NCBI GenBank assembly: GCA_023664945.1
Contig: JAMPER010000003.1
Location: 1-64,000 of the forward strand
Reading direction: 5' to 3'
Length of the DNA: 64,000 nt
Source of the DNA: Alistipes senegalensis
GTDB lineage: Bacteria; Pseudomonadota; Gammaproteobacteria; Burkholderiales; Burkholderiaceae_D
The position numbers were made by a program, and so were the translations under genes. Positions 54,401 to 61,534 of the stretch are shown piece after piece (positions within the stretch are counted from its first letter, which is position 1; the number at the start of each line of letters is the position of its first letter). The notes under the pieces were generated by a model. It worked only from the letters and a program-made list of their open reading frames with translations. It had not been told where the DNA came from and searched no databases.

Positions 54401-54734
54401 AGCGTTCCAGGCGGAGATGCGCTGATATGAAGGCTGTTTCGCCCAGGATGGGAAAGATTTGCCAGACGAGCCTGTTACGCGCATACGGTGAATCCGGCGC
54501 GACAGGCATGATTTTGCGGATTTGTTCCCAGAACCAGCTTCCCAGGTAGGAGAAATGCAGGTTGGCGCAAATGCCGCCTTGCCGGGCCAATGCCAGTGAA
54601 AGGTAGCGGCGCATGGCTGCGCATGGAACAATGACTTCTTCCGCGGCAAAAGGCGGCAGGGGCGAAGCGGCCAGCCGGTTTGCCAGGCAGCCGGCAAGCT
54701 GTTCTGTGCGTGCGGCCATGGTGATGGTCAACAT
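51414..54734 (-). CDS. recC: Exonuclease V subunit gamma
   Basis: 1106 residues starting at MLTITMAARTEQLAGCLANR (ATG 54734), close to the usual 1,120. An inactive helicase-like fold with LQALPLP-type loops, the segment PSDVVIITPDVKQVAPLMEA, VFIVGMSDGAFPAERRPPGF (RecC signature) and DLMAHDRRTGDMQRKEDDRN followed by LFLDWLLSAKERLYISYTGR. RecC recognises Chi and splits the strands. The frame extends upstream to 55133, but that part is not RecC-like. First gene of the recC-recB-recD operon; the 229-base gap to the divergent AEC gene holds its promoter. Confidence 0.95.
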   Translation of the reverse strand: MLTITMAARTEQLAGCLANRLAASPLPPFAAEEVIVPCAAMRRYLSLALARQGGICANLHFSYLGSWFWEQIRKIMPVAPDSPYARNRLVWQIFPILGETAFISAHLRLERWLAGNDQTGRFELSLLLATLFEQYLTYRPDWLKAWFDGKTAVKGCPADEAWQAALWKKIEEKTGSDGVHPAHRFFAALQENPSAAKTLPQRLSVFCLPAIPPQYLGMLEAISQWVEVNLYVLNPCREYWFDIVPEKKLAALQQAGKAAYHETGNALLAAWGKQTQSCLSQLSALNTDYDFLEPETPPAPSLLGCLQKAVLALEEPVLAALPQKDRSIEIHICHSLMREVEVLHDQLLSLFSGKNPPSPSDVVIITPDVKQVAPLMEAVFDDAASGRRIPYRITGRPASLTNPVAKALLDVLSLAASRLTAAAVYDLLLQPLVARQFGLETALEQVHAWLEEAGVCWGFDGEQKTAFGLPQDNSRSFYDGFYRLFLAYALPPDTAAPFGSRLPAGNPEGSAAAQLGCLWRLLGQLKELAQKLDSPRPGHDWRKIVLAAMDHFICSEAAEPEDDLAVRETIGQLFDCMETAGSTPIEAAVMRQALSAALDEPAHGSIPSGAVTLAPMAGLRNLPYRFVFIVGMSDGAFPAERRPPGFDLMAHDRRTGDMQRKEDDRNLFLDWLLSAKERLYISYTGRNARDNASLPPSIVVSELLDCLARAVKRGCPQTDRCQAEKAVEAHLVIVHPLQAFSARYFEAGGDERIKSHHTGFCRALLARRTQTANRQSQAEKAFLAAAGQETEQKTSRQATGALFFGQALARPDASWQQVTLADLAYFFENPSRFLLSSRLGLSFPTEQEALPESEPFTANGLDTFRFASRLLPLLLSDCEKEKIMAAAQAGNEFPPGRMGEITMETELEKLSGFAGPLKENLAAPVLPPLSGKLAFTLQEEIWTLQGELADVRKNGLIRYRYIKADGESGIRFRLSAWIDHLFLNALAPENVTCRTTCHFAGSRLSFSPCPPAAAKQHLEKLLSLYRKGLTEPLHFFPQTALAFVEKNESLAEARKKWESNYHNAKSEGDNPFYRLALRGQDTVLNTAFEECARQVMSPLNEMTEKP

Positions 54735-54963
54735 ACGGGCAGGAAACGGGAATGGTGGAAATTGCTCATCATACCTGCCTTTTTTTGTGCGGGAAATCCT
54801 CCATACAGGGCAGGCTGTTTTGGGCAGTGTTGATTCCGGCAGGGAGGCGGTTACTGTCTGTGCCGGAATGGCTGGCGGGGGAAAAGCGGCGTAAAATTTG
54901 TTCCCTGACCGGGCGGTGTTTTCCCGGCATTTTCTTTTTGTCTGTTTTGGCAACGCTGTTTGA

Positions 54964-55893
54964 ATGATGCTGGAAATTGTCCCGGTTGTCCTGCCGGTTT
55001 TTTTGCTGATCGCTTTGGGGTATTTCTTTAGGCGAAGCGGCGTGATGCAGGCTGCCGCGGTTGCCGAGCTTAACCGTTTTGTGGTTTTTCTTGCCCTGCC
55101 GGCGCTCACGGTGGATATTCTTGTCAACAGCACCTGGGAAGCGCTTTGGCAGCCCGGGTTTATTCTGGTTTTTGAAATTGCTGTCGCGGCGCTTTTTATT
55201 CCGGTTTTCCTGGTTCGTTTTTTCAGTAAGAAGGATGTGGCCGCTGCGGCGGTTGACGCGACTGCCGCTTCTTATGCCAATACGGGGTATATCGGTATTC
55301 CGCTGTGCCTGCTGGCTTTTGGCGAGGCCAGTCTTCCGCCAGTGGTGATTGCCGGTGTACTGACGGTTTCAGTCAATTTTGCTTTTTCACTGGTGTTGAT
55401 GGAGGTGGGCAAGAACCGGAGCGGGGAGGCTGCCAGGACGGCAAGGCAGGTTGTGTTTTCCCTTTTCAGGAATCCGCTTATTCTTTCTCCGATCGCGGGC
55501 ATGGCTATGCTGGCTTTTGGCTTTCGCTTTCCGGATGGCATCCAGCAGGGCGTCAAGCTGCTGGGTTCGGCGGCTTGTCCCTGCGCGCTGGTGGCAACCG
55601 GCCTTTTTCTGGCGCAAAAGCAGGAAGCAACCAGTACGGCGGTTTCTGTGGGGCTGGTTTTGCTGAAGCTTGTTTGCCAGCCGCTGATTGCCTGGGTGCT
55701 TGTGAGCCAGTTTTTTCCCCTGCCGGATATTTGGGCCAAAACGGCGGTGATTTTGTCGGCGATGCCGACCGGCACCGGCCCTTTCATGCTGGCAGAGTTT
55801 TATGGAAAAGGGGCAGGGGTGGCCTCGCGTACGATCTTTTTTTCTACGGTTGGTTCTGTGGTAACGCTTGTTGTCTGGCTAAAGCTGCTCTGA
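54964..55893 (+). CDS. AEC-family transporter (auxin efflux carrier-like)
   Basis: 309 residues, ten predicted helices. The AEC pattern is clear: VLPVFLLIALGYFFRRSG, VVFLALPALTVDILVNS, ASYANTGYIGIPLCLLAFGE and the second half NPLILSPIAGMAMLAF and LSAMPTGTGPFMLAEFYG. Bacterial relatives move malonate or other dicarboxylates, but the substrate here is unknown. Adjacent convergent gene (24-base gap) is a BASS-like carrier, giving a two-carrier locus. Confidence 0.88.
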   Translation: MMLEIVPVVLPVFLLIALGYFFRRSGVMQAAAVAELNRFVVFLALPALTVDILVNSTWEALWQPGFILVFEIAVAALFIPVFLVRFFSKKDVAAAAVDATAASYANTGYIGIPLCLLAFGEASLPPVVIAGVLTVSVNFAFSLVLMEVGKNRSGEAARTARQVVFSLFRNPLILSPIAGMAMLAFGFRFPDGIQQGVKLLGSAACPCALVATGLFLAQKQEATSTAVSVGLVLLKLVCQPLIAWVLVSQFFPLPDIWAKTAVILSAMPTGTGPFMLAEFYGKGAGVASRTIFFSTVGSVVTLVVWLKLL

Positions 55894-55916
55894 TTTTTGC
55901 CGTAGGGGCGGGGCTG

Positions 55917-56846
55917 TCAGTCTTGCTCTTTTTCCCGTGTGATGCCGCGTTCTTCTTCTTTTCTTTGCTGCCAGAGCTGCCAGGAGTTGATGATGTTTTG
56001 CCAGAGTACATAAGCGCCGGGGCCTACGGCTGTGATGGGCGTCATGTAGGTGTGTGCCATCCAGACGGCCAGGATGGTATTTTTTTGCCCCAGCGCCTGG
56101 CCGCCGGTGATTTTTCCCCCGTAAAACGCGCCGATACGTTTGCCCAGAAAGAACTGGAGACAGCAAACGGCCAGTGCGCCCAGCGCGATCCAGATTTCTG
56201 TCAAGCCTTCTGCCGGTTCATGGATAACGGTGTGGGTGGTTTGCGCCATGACAATCATCAATGCCACGGCCCAAAGATAAAAGGAGGCTTCATGCCTGGC
56301 CGCGATACGGGCATTCCATTGCGGGAAAAAGCGGCGCAGGCAAACCGCTGCCACAAACGGCGCAACGAGGAGGGGCAATACCCGCTGGAAGATGAGGAAA
56401 AAGGCTTCCCAGAAATCCAGTCCGCCATACATGGGGTGGACAACCGGGAAGAAAAGCGGTGCGGCGATGGCGGTTGCCAGGTTTGATAGGAGCGTATAGC
56501 CCGTGATGCTGGCCGCGCTGCCGCCCAGTTTGTCTGTAATGACTGCTGCGGCTGTTGCCGTGGGCGCCATGACGCAGACCATGGCACCTTCTGCCGCCAG
56601 TACGTTAAAGGGTGCCAGCGCGTAATAGACGGCTATGGCGCCGCCTATCTGAAGCGCCAGCAGCCAACCGTGCAGCATCCTAAAATGGATGGCAGAAAAG
56701 GGTACCCGGCAGAATGTCAAAAACAGCATGGTAAAGATCAGGAAGGGGGTCAGCGGCGAGAGGTGAACCAGCACGGGAAAACCTGCCGCACCGGCGATCA
56801 TGGCCAGCGGCAGTGTCCAGTTCCTGATGAAGGCCATTGCTTTCAT
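55917..56846 (-). CDS. BASS-like (bile acid:sodium symporter fold) transporter
   Basis: 309 residues from ATG 56846 (GTG 56858 is an in-frame alternative). Eight to ten helices. The crossing-helix motifs include APTATAAAVITDKLGGSAAS, GYTLLSNLATAIAAPLFFPV and GQKNTILAVWMAHTYMTPIT. The BASS superfamily imports organic anions with sodium. Charged C-terminal tail. Convergent with the AEC gene; together they suggest organic-acid exchange. Confidence 0.85.
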   Translation of the reverse strand: MKAMAFIRNWTLPLAMIAGAAGFPVLVHLSPLTPFLIFTMLFLTFCRVPFSAIHFRMLHGWLLALQIGGAIAVYYALAPFNVLAAEGAMVCVMAPTATAAAVITDKLGGSAASITGYTLLSNLATAIAAPLFFPVVHPMYGGLDFWEAFFLIFQRVLPLLVAPFVAAVCLRRFFPQWNARIAARHEASFYLWAVALMIVMAQTTHTVIHEPAEGLTEIWIALGALAVCCLQFFLGKRIGAFYGGKITGGQALGQKNTILAVWMAHTYMTPITAVGPGAYVLWQNIINSWQLWQQRKEEERGITREKEQD

Positions 56847-57005
56847 GGCGTTTTTCACTTTTGTACCGGATATGACGATACGCTTTTAGCAGGAAAATGC
56901 AAGGAAGATGCGTTGTTTTTTGTTTACTGGTGGAAAAGAAGGATGCGCAAGAAATACGGAAAATAGTAAATTCCTGATAGACGTGGCGTTACCAAGATTG
57001 CTGTT

Positions 57006-57031
57006 AGTATTCTAGCAAAGAATACTTTTTT
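57006..57031 (+). terminator. Terminator-like hairpin in the leader of the A+T-rich orphan gene
   Basis: AGTATTC, 7-base loop, GAATACT, then TTTTT. A perfect 7-bp stem plus T run, 57 bases before the TTG start, although no gene ends upstream on this strand. It may be an attenuator or an operator. Confidence 0.6.
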
Positions 57032-57087
57032 ATACTTGTGACATGAGCATAAACCAGCAATGAATTATGTTAGAAGGAGCATTTGCT

Positions 57088-58164
57088 TTGAAGAATCTTT
57101 CCAGCGGGCGTGATGGACGCAGTAGACCTTGGGCATTTAGTGATCTTTTCTTATGGCATCCTCTGCTTGAAATGGAACTAATGAAATTATCAAGGTCTGG
57201 CTTGGCTGATTTTATAGCCTCTGATAACCCTGAAAATGCCAAGATGCTAAAGAGAGTTTTCTATGATATCGGACGAAAGGAAGGAAAGGAAGATATCAAG
57301 AAAAGAATGAGGAAGGTACTTCATATCTTTAAGGAATTGTCCCGTATTCTTGACGTATCGTGGAAATTTATAATGGGTATGGCCAGGAGGAGGATGCCTT
57401 GGAATGCTTTTTTTTATGGAATATCCCATGGCGATATTTCCAAACTTTCTCCTTTGGCCTTGCATATTATTGAGGTAGAGAAAGAATTAAAGGTTCCTAC
57501 TTTGAAATTCTGTAAAAAGGAAATGCAGGCATGTTGCGATATACTCAAGACGAGTTGCCCTAACGTCAGGAAACATCTGGATGAAGATGTTTTTGGTATA
57601 TTGCAGGGTATTCAGGATCCTAAGGAGTTTTGGCCTTATCGGGCTATGGTTATGCTGGATATACAACTGTCGGTGATAGCCTATACAGGATCAATCATAC
57701 TGCCAGATATTGATTTGCATGATTTTTTCCCGGAGTTTGATGCCGATCCATTGGTACATCCGAATGTCAAGTTTTTCTTATGGCTGGAAAAAGAGGCAGG
57801 AGGGAAACAAAGCCTGATTTCTCTTATTCCGCAAATTAATAAGAAAGAGAAGGATAGGGATATAGAATCTGTAAAGCATTTGTATCGCAAATGGAAAGAA
57901 GGAACCATGCCCTCTAATGAGTCACTGACGGTTTTGTTGGAAAAACTTTATGCTGCTGATAAGAAGAAGGTTGAAATTGCAAATAAGATATATTATGTTA
58001 TAAGGAGGATAAATTTCTTTTTTATAACCCTTTTTAAAAAAGTAAGAGAAAAGAATGGTGGTATATTGGTTCATTCCGGTTATCATTCTATACAGGAATG
58101 GTTTGAGGGACGCTATAATTACTGGTTACAGCATTGGAGTTCCATCTCAAAAAGTATTTCCTGA
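57088..58164 (+). CDS. Orphan A+T-rich protein of unknown function
   Basis: 358 residues. I put the start at TTG 57088 because GAAGGAGC lies six to seven bases before it; the ATG at 57067 is in frame but has no ribosome binding site. Lys- and Ile-rich, with codon use far more A+T-rich than its neighbours, which is a sign of transfer. Mostly helical by eye, with one hydrophobic stretch (IYYVIRRINFFFITLFKKV) near residue 320 that might be a membrane anchor. No catalytic motif or known family recognised. Terminator-like hairpins flank the gene, so it appears to be a single-gene insert. Confidence 0.75.
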   Translation: MKNLSSGRDGRSRPWAFSDLFLWHPLLEMELMKLSRSGLADFIASDNPENAKMLKRVFYDIGRKEGKEDIKKRMRKVLHIFKELSRILDVSWKFIMGMARRRMPWNAFFYGISHGDISKLSPLALHIIEVEKELKVPTLKFCKKEMQACCDILKTSCPNVRKHLDEDVFGILQGIQDPKEFWPYRAMVMLDIQLSVIAYTGSIILPDIDLHDFFPEFDADPLVHPNVKFFLWLEKEAGGKQSLISLIPQINKKEKDRDIESVKHLYRKWKEGTMPSNESLTVLLEKLYAADKKKVEIANKIYYVIRRINFFFITLFKKVREKNGGILVHSGYHSIQEWFEGRYNYWLQHWSSISKSIS

Positions 58165-58186
58165 TGTTTATCAATATGATAAAATT

Positions 58187-58225
58187 AAAAACCTCCTGAA
58201 ATTATTATTTTGGGAGATTTTTTTA
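58187..58225. terminator. Bidirectional terminator after the orphan gene
   Basis: AAAAA-C-CTCC, loop, GGAG-A-TTTTTTT. The short GC stem with A and T flanks can act on both strands, ending the orphan gene and the small minus-strand gene that stops at 58242. Confidence 0.5.
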
Positions 58226-58241
58226 GTAAAATGTATGAGAT

Positions 58242-58391
58242 TTATTTTTTATCCGGTGGGTATAAATTATCAACAGCCAGGCGATCTTCCCAGTCTTCCG
58301 GTCTTTCTTCCCACCCTCTTGATTCCCAGTAAGCATCGTTGTTGGGATTGAGCTGATTGCTGCGGTTGTCCTTATTTTCCTTGTTTTTCAT
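58242..58391 (-). CDS. Small 49-residue hydrophilic protein
   Basis: 49 residues: MKNKENKDNRSNQLNPNNDA, then YWESRGWEERPEDWEDRLAV and DNLYPPDKK. A strong GAGGAGAAGCC ribosome binding site precedes the ATG. The NQLNPNNxAYW-xSRG block resembles short conserved hypothetical proteins of betaproteobacteria and gammaproteobacteria. No signal peptide, helix-breaking residues throughout, probably largely disordered. Function unknown. Confidence 0.7.
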   Translation of the reverse strand: MKNKENKDNRSNQLNPNNDAYWESRGWEERPEDWEDRLAVDNLYPPDKK

Positions 58392-58619
58392 GGCTTCTCC
58401 TCTGTAGAGATTGTTTATAAAAATGCTATGAGAAGTATAAGGTTGGCACTGAAGAACCCAAAGGACACGGTTTGTTCATTTGTAATTTATTGATATTTAT
58501 AGAATTTTTCGGTTGATTTCAGAAAGGGTTATCTGGGGCGGACGTTTACAGGGGAAGGGACAAGTAAATTTCCAATATGCTGCCGCCTGAAAACAGCACA
58601 TTTTCTATAAGAGAAAAAA

Positions 58620-58835
58620 TTATTTTTGCAGGCAGGATGAAACCCATTCATGCCGGCAGGCCGGGCACATGCGGTTTGCAATGGCGCCGTTTTCATCAGG
58701 GAAGGCGATGCAGCCGCCAAAGCAGGTTTTTTCCGGCAGGCTGGCGGAAGATGGGGTGGAGCAGGATTTGCCATAGACAATGGCGACAGCCGGGCTATGG
58801 CATAAGGGGCAGTATTCCTGGTGCGGTTTTTCCAT
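58620..58835 (-). CDS. Small double zinc-ribbon protein
   Basis: 71 residues with CPLC near the start, CFGGC in the middle and CPACRHEW near the end, plus the YGKSCS turn. Two Cys-x-x-Cys pairs could hold one zinc. It resembles short zinc-ribbon proteins often annotated as hypothetical. ATG 58835 has only a weak GGAACC upstream. Divergent from the RhlE-like gene. Confidence 0.7.
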   Translation of the reverse strand: MEKPHQEYCPLCHSPAVAIVYGKSCSTPSSASLPEKTCFGGCIAFPDENGAIANRMCPACRHEWVSSCLQK

Positions 58836-58991
58836 GGTTTTACGGTTCCGGGAAAGGCTGCGCTTTGTTTGCGCAAGTGGCGTACAATACGCCTGTTTCG
58901 AAACTATTTTAATCCGCTTGGGCCAGATTGCCCGGATGGCAGTTTTTTGCCTGCCCTGAATCAGGCAGGCTGCTGTTGTATTCATTTTATT

Positions 58992-60443
58992 ATGTCAGAA
59001 AATCAAAAGATGGTCGATGAGGCGGCTGCTGCGCCGCGGTTTGAGGATTTTGGCCTGGATGAGAAGGTTCTCCGGGCATTGCGCGACCAGGGGTATCTTT
59101 CCCCTACTCCTATCCAGCAAAAGGCGATACCGGTTGTGATGCAGGGGCGCGATGTGATGGGGGCTGCCCAGACCGGCACAGGGAAAACGGCCGGTTTTTC
59201 CTTGCCGCTTATCCAGGCGCTGCTGCCTTTTTCCAATACCAGCATGTCTCCCGCACGCCATCCGGTGCGTGCGCTTATTTTGGCTCCTACCCGGGAGCTG
59301 GCCGACCAGGTGGCTGACAATGTGCGCAATTATGCGCGCTATACCGGGCTGCGTTCGGCAGTGGTGTTTGGCGGTGTGGATATGGCTGGCCAGACGGCTG
59401 CGCTTAGGGCGGGTATTGAGATACTGGTTGCCACGCCTGGCCGCCTGCTGGATCATGTGCAGCAAAAGTCTGTCAGCCTTTCCCAGGCCAGTATGCTGGT
59501 GCTGGATGAGGCGGACCGGATGCTGGATATGGGTTTTTTGCCGGATTTGCAGCGCATTATCAGCCTGTTGCCCAAAAAGCGGCAAAACCTGATGTTTTCG
59601 GCGACTTTTTCCCCGGAGATCAAGAAGCTGGCGGCCAGTTTCCTGCGCGATCCGGTCATGGTGGAGGTGGCAAGAAGCAATGCGGCTGCCGATACGGTAT
59701 CCCAGGCTGTTTATCAGGTGGGGGAAGCTGAAAAGAGCGATGCGGTTGCCTATCTTATCCAGAGCCGGAATTTGAAGCAGGTGCTGGTGTTTACCAATAC
59801 GCGTATTGGCGCTTCCCGCCTGACCCGCTTGCTGGAAAGAAAGGGGATTCGCTCGACTGCCATTCATGGGGACAGGACGCAGCCTGAAAGGATGGCGGCA
59901 CTGGAGGCGTTTAAGCAGGGGGAAATTGATGCGCTGGTGGCAACGGATGTGGCGGCAAGGGGGCTGGATATTGCGGAACTGCCGTGCGTGATTAATTATG
60001 ATTTGCCTTTTTCGGCGGAGGATTATGTGCACCGGATTGGCCGGACAGGCAGGGCGGGCGCTTCGGGCGATGCCATTTCGCTTTATTGCGACAAGGATGA
60101 GCGGTGCCTGGCCGAGATTGAGAAGCTGATTAAACGGAAGCTTTCTCCTGTTTCCCTTCCCGGTTTTGAACCGGGAAGGGCGGCAGCGCGCCGGTTTTCT
60201 GGCGGGCAACAGGAGGGCCGCCAGGGGGCGGCATTGTCTCTCAGGCGTTCGGAACGCAGCCCTTACCGGTCGGTTATGGCTGCCAAAGGCCAGCCGCATG
60301 ATCCGTGGTTTGACAAGCCTTATGAGCCTGCTTCTCCCGCACCCCAGGCAGATGCCGGTGCGCTTCCTGCTTCTCCTGCGCCCCGAAAGAAGGTTGCGGC
60401 GCTTTTGGGCGGCTGGCCCTGCAAGGCGGTAACAGGGGAATAG
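58992..60443 (+). CDS. rhlE: DEAD-box ATP-dependent RNA helicase, RhlE type
   Basis: 483 residues from ATG 58992. Q motif (Phe 17, PTPIQ 38-42), Walker A AQTGTGKT 59-66, PTRELADQV, DEAD at 172-175, SAT at 203-205, and HRIGRTGRAG in the second lobe. The basic, Ala/Pro-rich tail of about 90 residues fits the RhlE/RhlB group. It unwinds RNA duplexes in ribosome assembly and mRNA turnover. No Shine-Dalgarno is obvious before the ATG, which may indicate a leader-controlled gene. The exact RhlE name is less certain than the family. Confidence 0.88.
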   Translation: MSENQKMVDEAAAAPRFEDFGLDEKVLRALRDQGYLSPTPIQQKAIPVVMQGRDVMGAAQTGTGKTAGFSLPLIQALLPFSNTSMSPARHPVRALILAPTRELADQVADNVRNYARYTGLRSAVVFGGVDMAGQTAALRAGIEILVATPGRLLDHVQQKSVSLSQASMLVLDEADRMLDMGFLPDLQRIISLLPKKRQNLMFSATFSPEIKKLAASFLRDPVMVEVARSNAAADTVSQAVYQVGEAEKSDAVAYLIQSRNLKQVLVFTNTRIGASRLTRLLERKGIRSTAIHGDRTQPERMAALEAFKQGEIDALVATDVAARGLDIAELPCVINYDLPFSAEDYVHRIGRTGRAGASGDAISLYCDKDERCLAEIEKLIKRKLSPVSLPGFEPGRAAARRFSGGQQEGRQGAALSLRRSERSPYRSVMAAKGQPHDPWFDKPYEPASPAPQADAGALPASPAPRKKVAALLGGWPCKAVTGE

Positions 60444-60487
60444 GTTTTTATACCCTGCAAGGAGCCGCAGGTAGCTGCGTGATCAGG

Positions 60488-61411
60488 CTAGGGGTTTTTG
60501 ACCAGGTCTGGCGCCAGTGTCATGGAGACTGTCCATGATTTTTTGCCTGGACGGGATTGTACGACGACTTCGTTGGGGTGCGCAGCCAGTACGGCAGCCA
60601 GGCTGCGGCCATTCATGTTTGCCCTTTCCAGTGCCCGGGCAAGCGGCACAGTGACATAAAATTCTTTGGGCGCTTGTTTGAGTATCATGCTGTAGTAAAC
60701 GTAGCCGTGTGCCATGAGGGATTCATGGACGGCGGCCGGCGTTTTGCCCGGCGTGCCTTTGGCGACCATTTCCATTTGCCTTAACCGGCTTTCAGGCGCA
60801 TTGCCCGAGAATGTCATGGCGAGATTCCATGGACGGTTTCCCCATAAAAGCGTGGTTTCCTGTTCGTTGGGTTTGCTACCGGTCTTTGCACCGCGCTGGA
60901 TGGCTTCAGCCAGGGTGGTTTTTCCTACGCCGAAGGGGACGGCGCCCAGTATCTGGGGAAAGTGCCAATCGGCATTGTCGCCGGTGATATCGGCTTTTTT
61001 CCTTTCCTCAAAGCGGAGGACAGGAACGGAATCTTTCCTGAGCAGCAGGGTCATGGCCGTGTTTTTTTCGTTGGCGAATGGGGTGAAAGGAAAGGAAAAT
61101 TGCCCTTTGCTGTGGGTGATTTCCATTTTCATTTTTTCACACGCGGGCCGGGCCAGGGTGATGCTTTCTCCGGGTGCAAGGCTGGTTTCGGCATGGACCT
61201 GGATGAGGCCGTAGGGCGCCAGGATGATTTTGGTGATTCTGGCCGGGCTTTTGTTGGTGAGAACCAGTTTGTAACTGGCGGTTTCCTGTGGGAAGGCGGG
61301 GTTGGGTGCGAACAGCAGGCAAAGGCTGGCAAGGACGAGCCATCTTTTTATGAGGTGGGCCAGGCGGGTGCTTTGGGAAGGGGGCTGTTGCATCTTGTTC
61401 TCCGATGTCAT
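60488..61411 (-). CDS. Exported protein of unknown function
   Basis: 307 residues. The basic N-terminus followed by HLIKRWLVLASLCLLFAPNP and AFPQETAS forms a signal sequence; ATG 61393 is an alternative start. The first half has a beta-rich domain (SYKLVLTNKSPARITKIILA, then PGESITLARPACEKMKMEIT) like a small carbohydrate- or partner-binding barrel. The second half ends in HPNEVVVQSRPGKKSWTVSM. No recognised family. Divergent from dnaE with a 123-base gap. Confidence 0.7.
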   Translation of the reverse strand: MTSENKMQQPPSQSTRLAHLIKRWLVLASLCLLFAPNPAFPQETASYKLVLTNKSPARITKIILAPYGLIQVHAETSLAPGESITLARPACEKMKMEITHSKGQFSFPFTPFANEKNTAMTLLLRKDSVPVLRFEERKKADITGDNADWHFPQILGAVPFGVGKTTLAEAIQRGAKTGSKPNEQETTLLWGNRPWNLAMTFSGNAPESRLRQMEMVAKGTPGKTPAAVHESLMAHGYVYYSMILKQAPKEFYVTVPLARALERANMNGRSLAAVLAAHPNEVVVQSRPGKKSWTVSMTLAPDLVKNP

Positions 61412-61534
61412 AGTCCTTTTTATTTTACGGTATGGCGGCGGGTTTTCGCCAGTTATGCGGGGTTATGGGGGGACAGGCCAAAAATCATCATGACAAGACG
61501 GTGTGGCGGCAGGCAGACAGGGTAAAATAGCGGA

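Noticed and set aside
60488-61411. GVGKTT as a Walker A motif in the exported protein
   Set aside because: The residue five positions before the Gly is Val, not Ala/Gly, and the protein is predicted to be exported.
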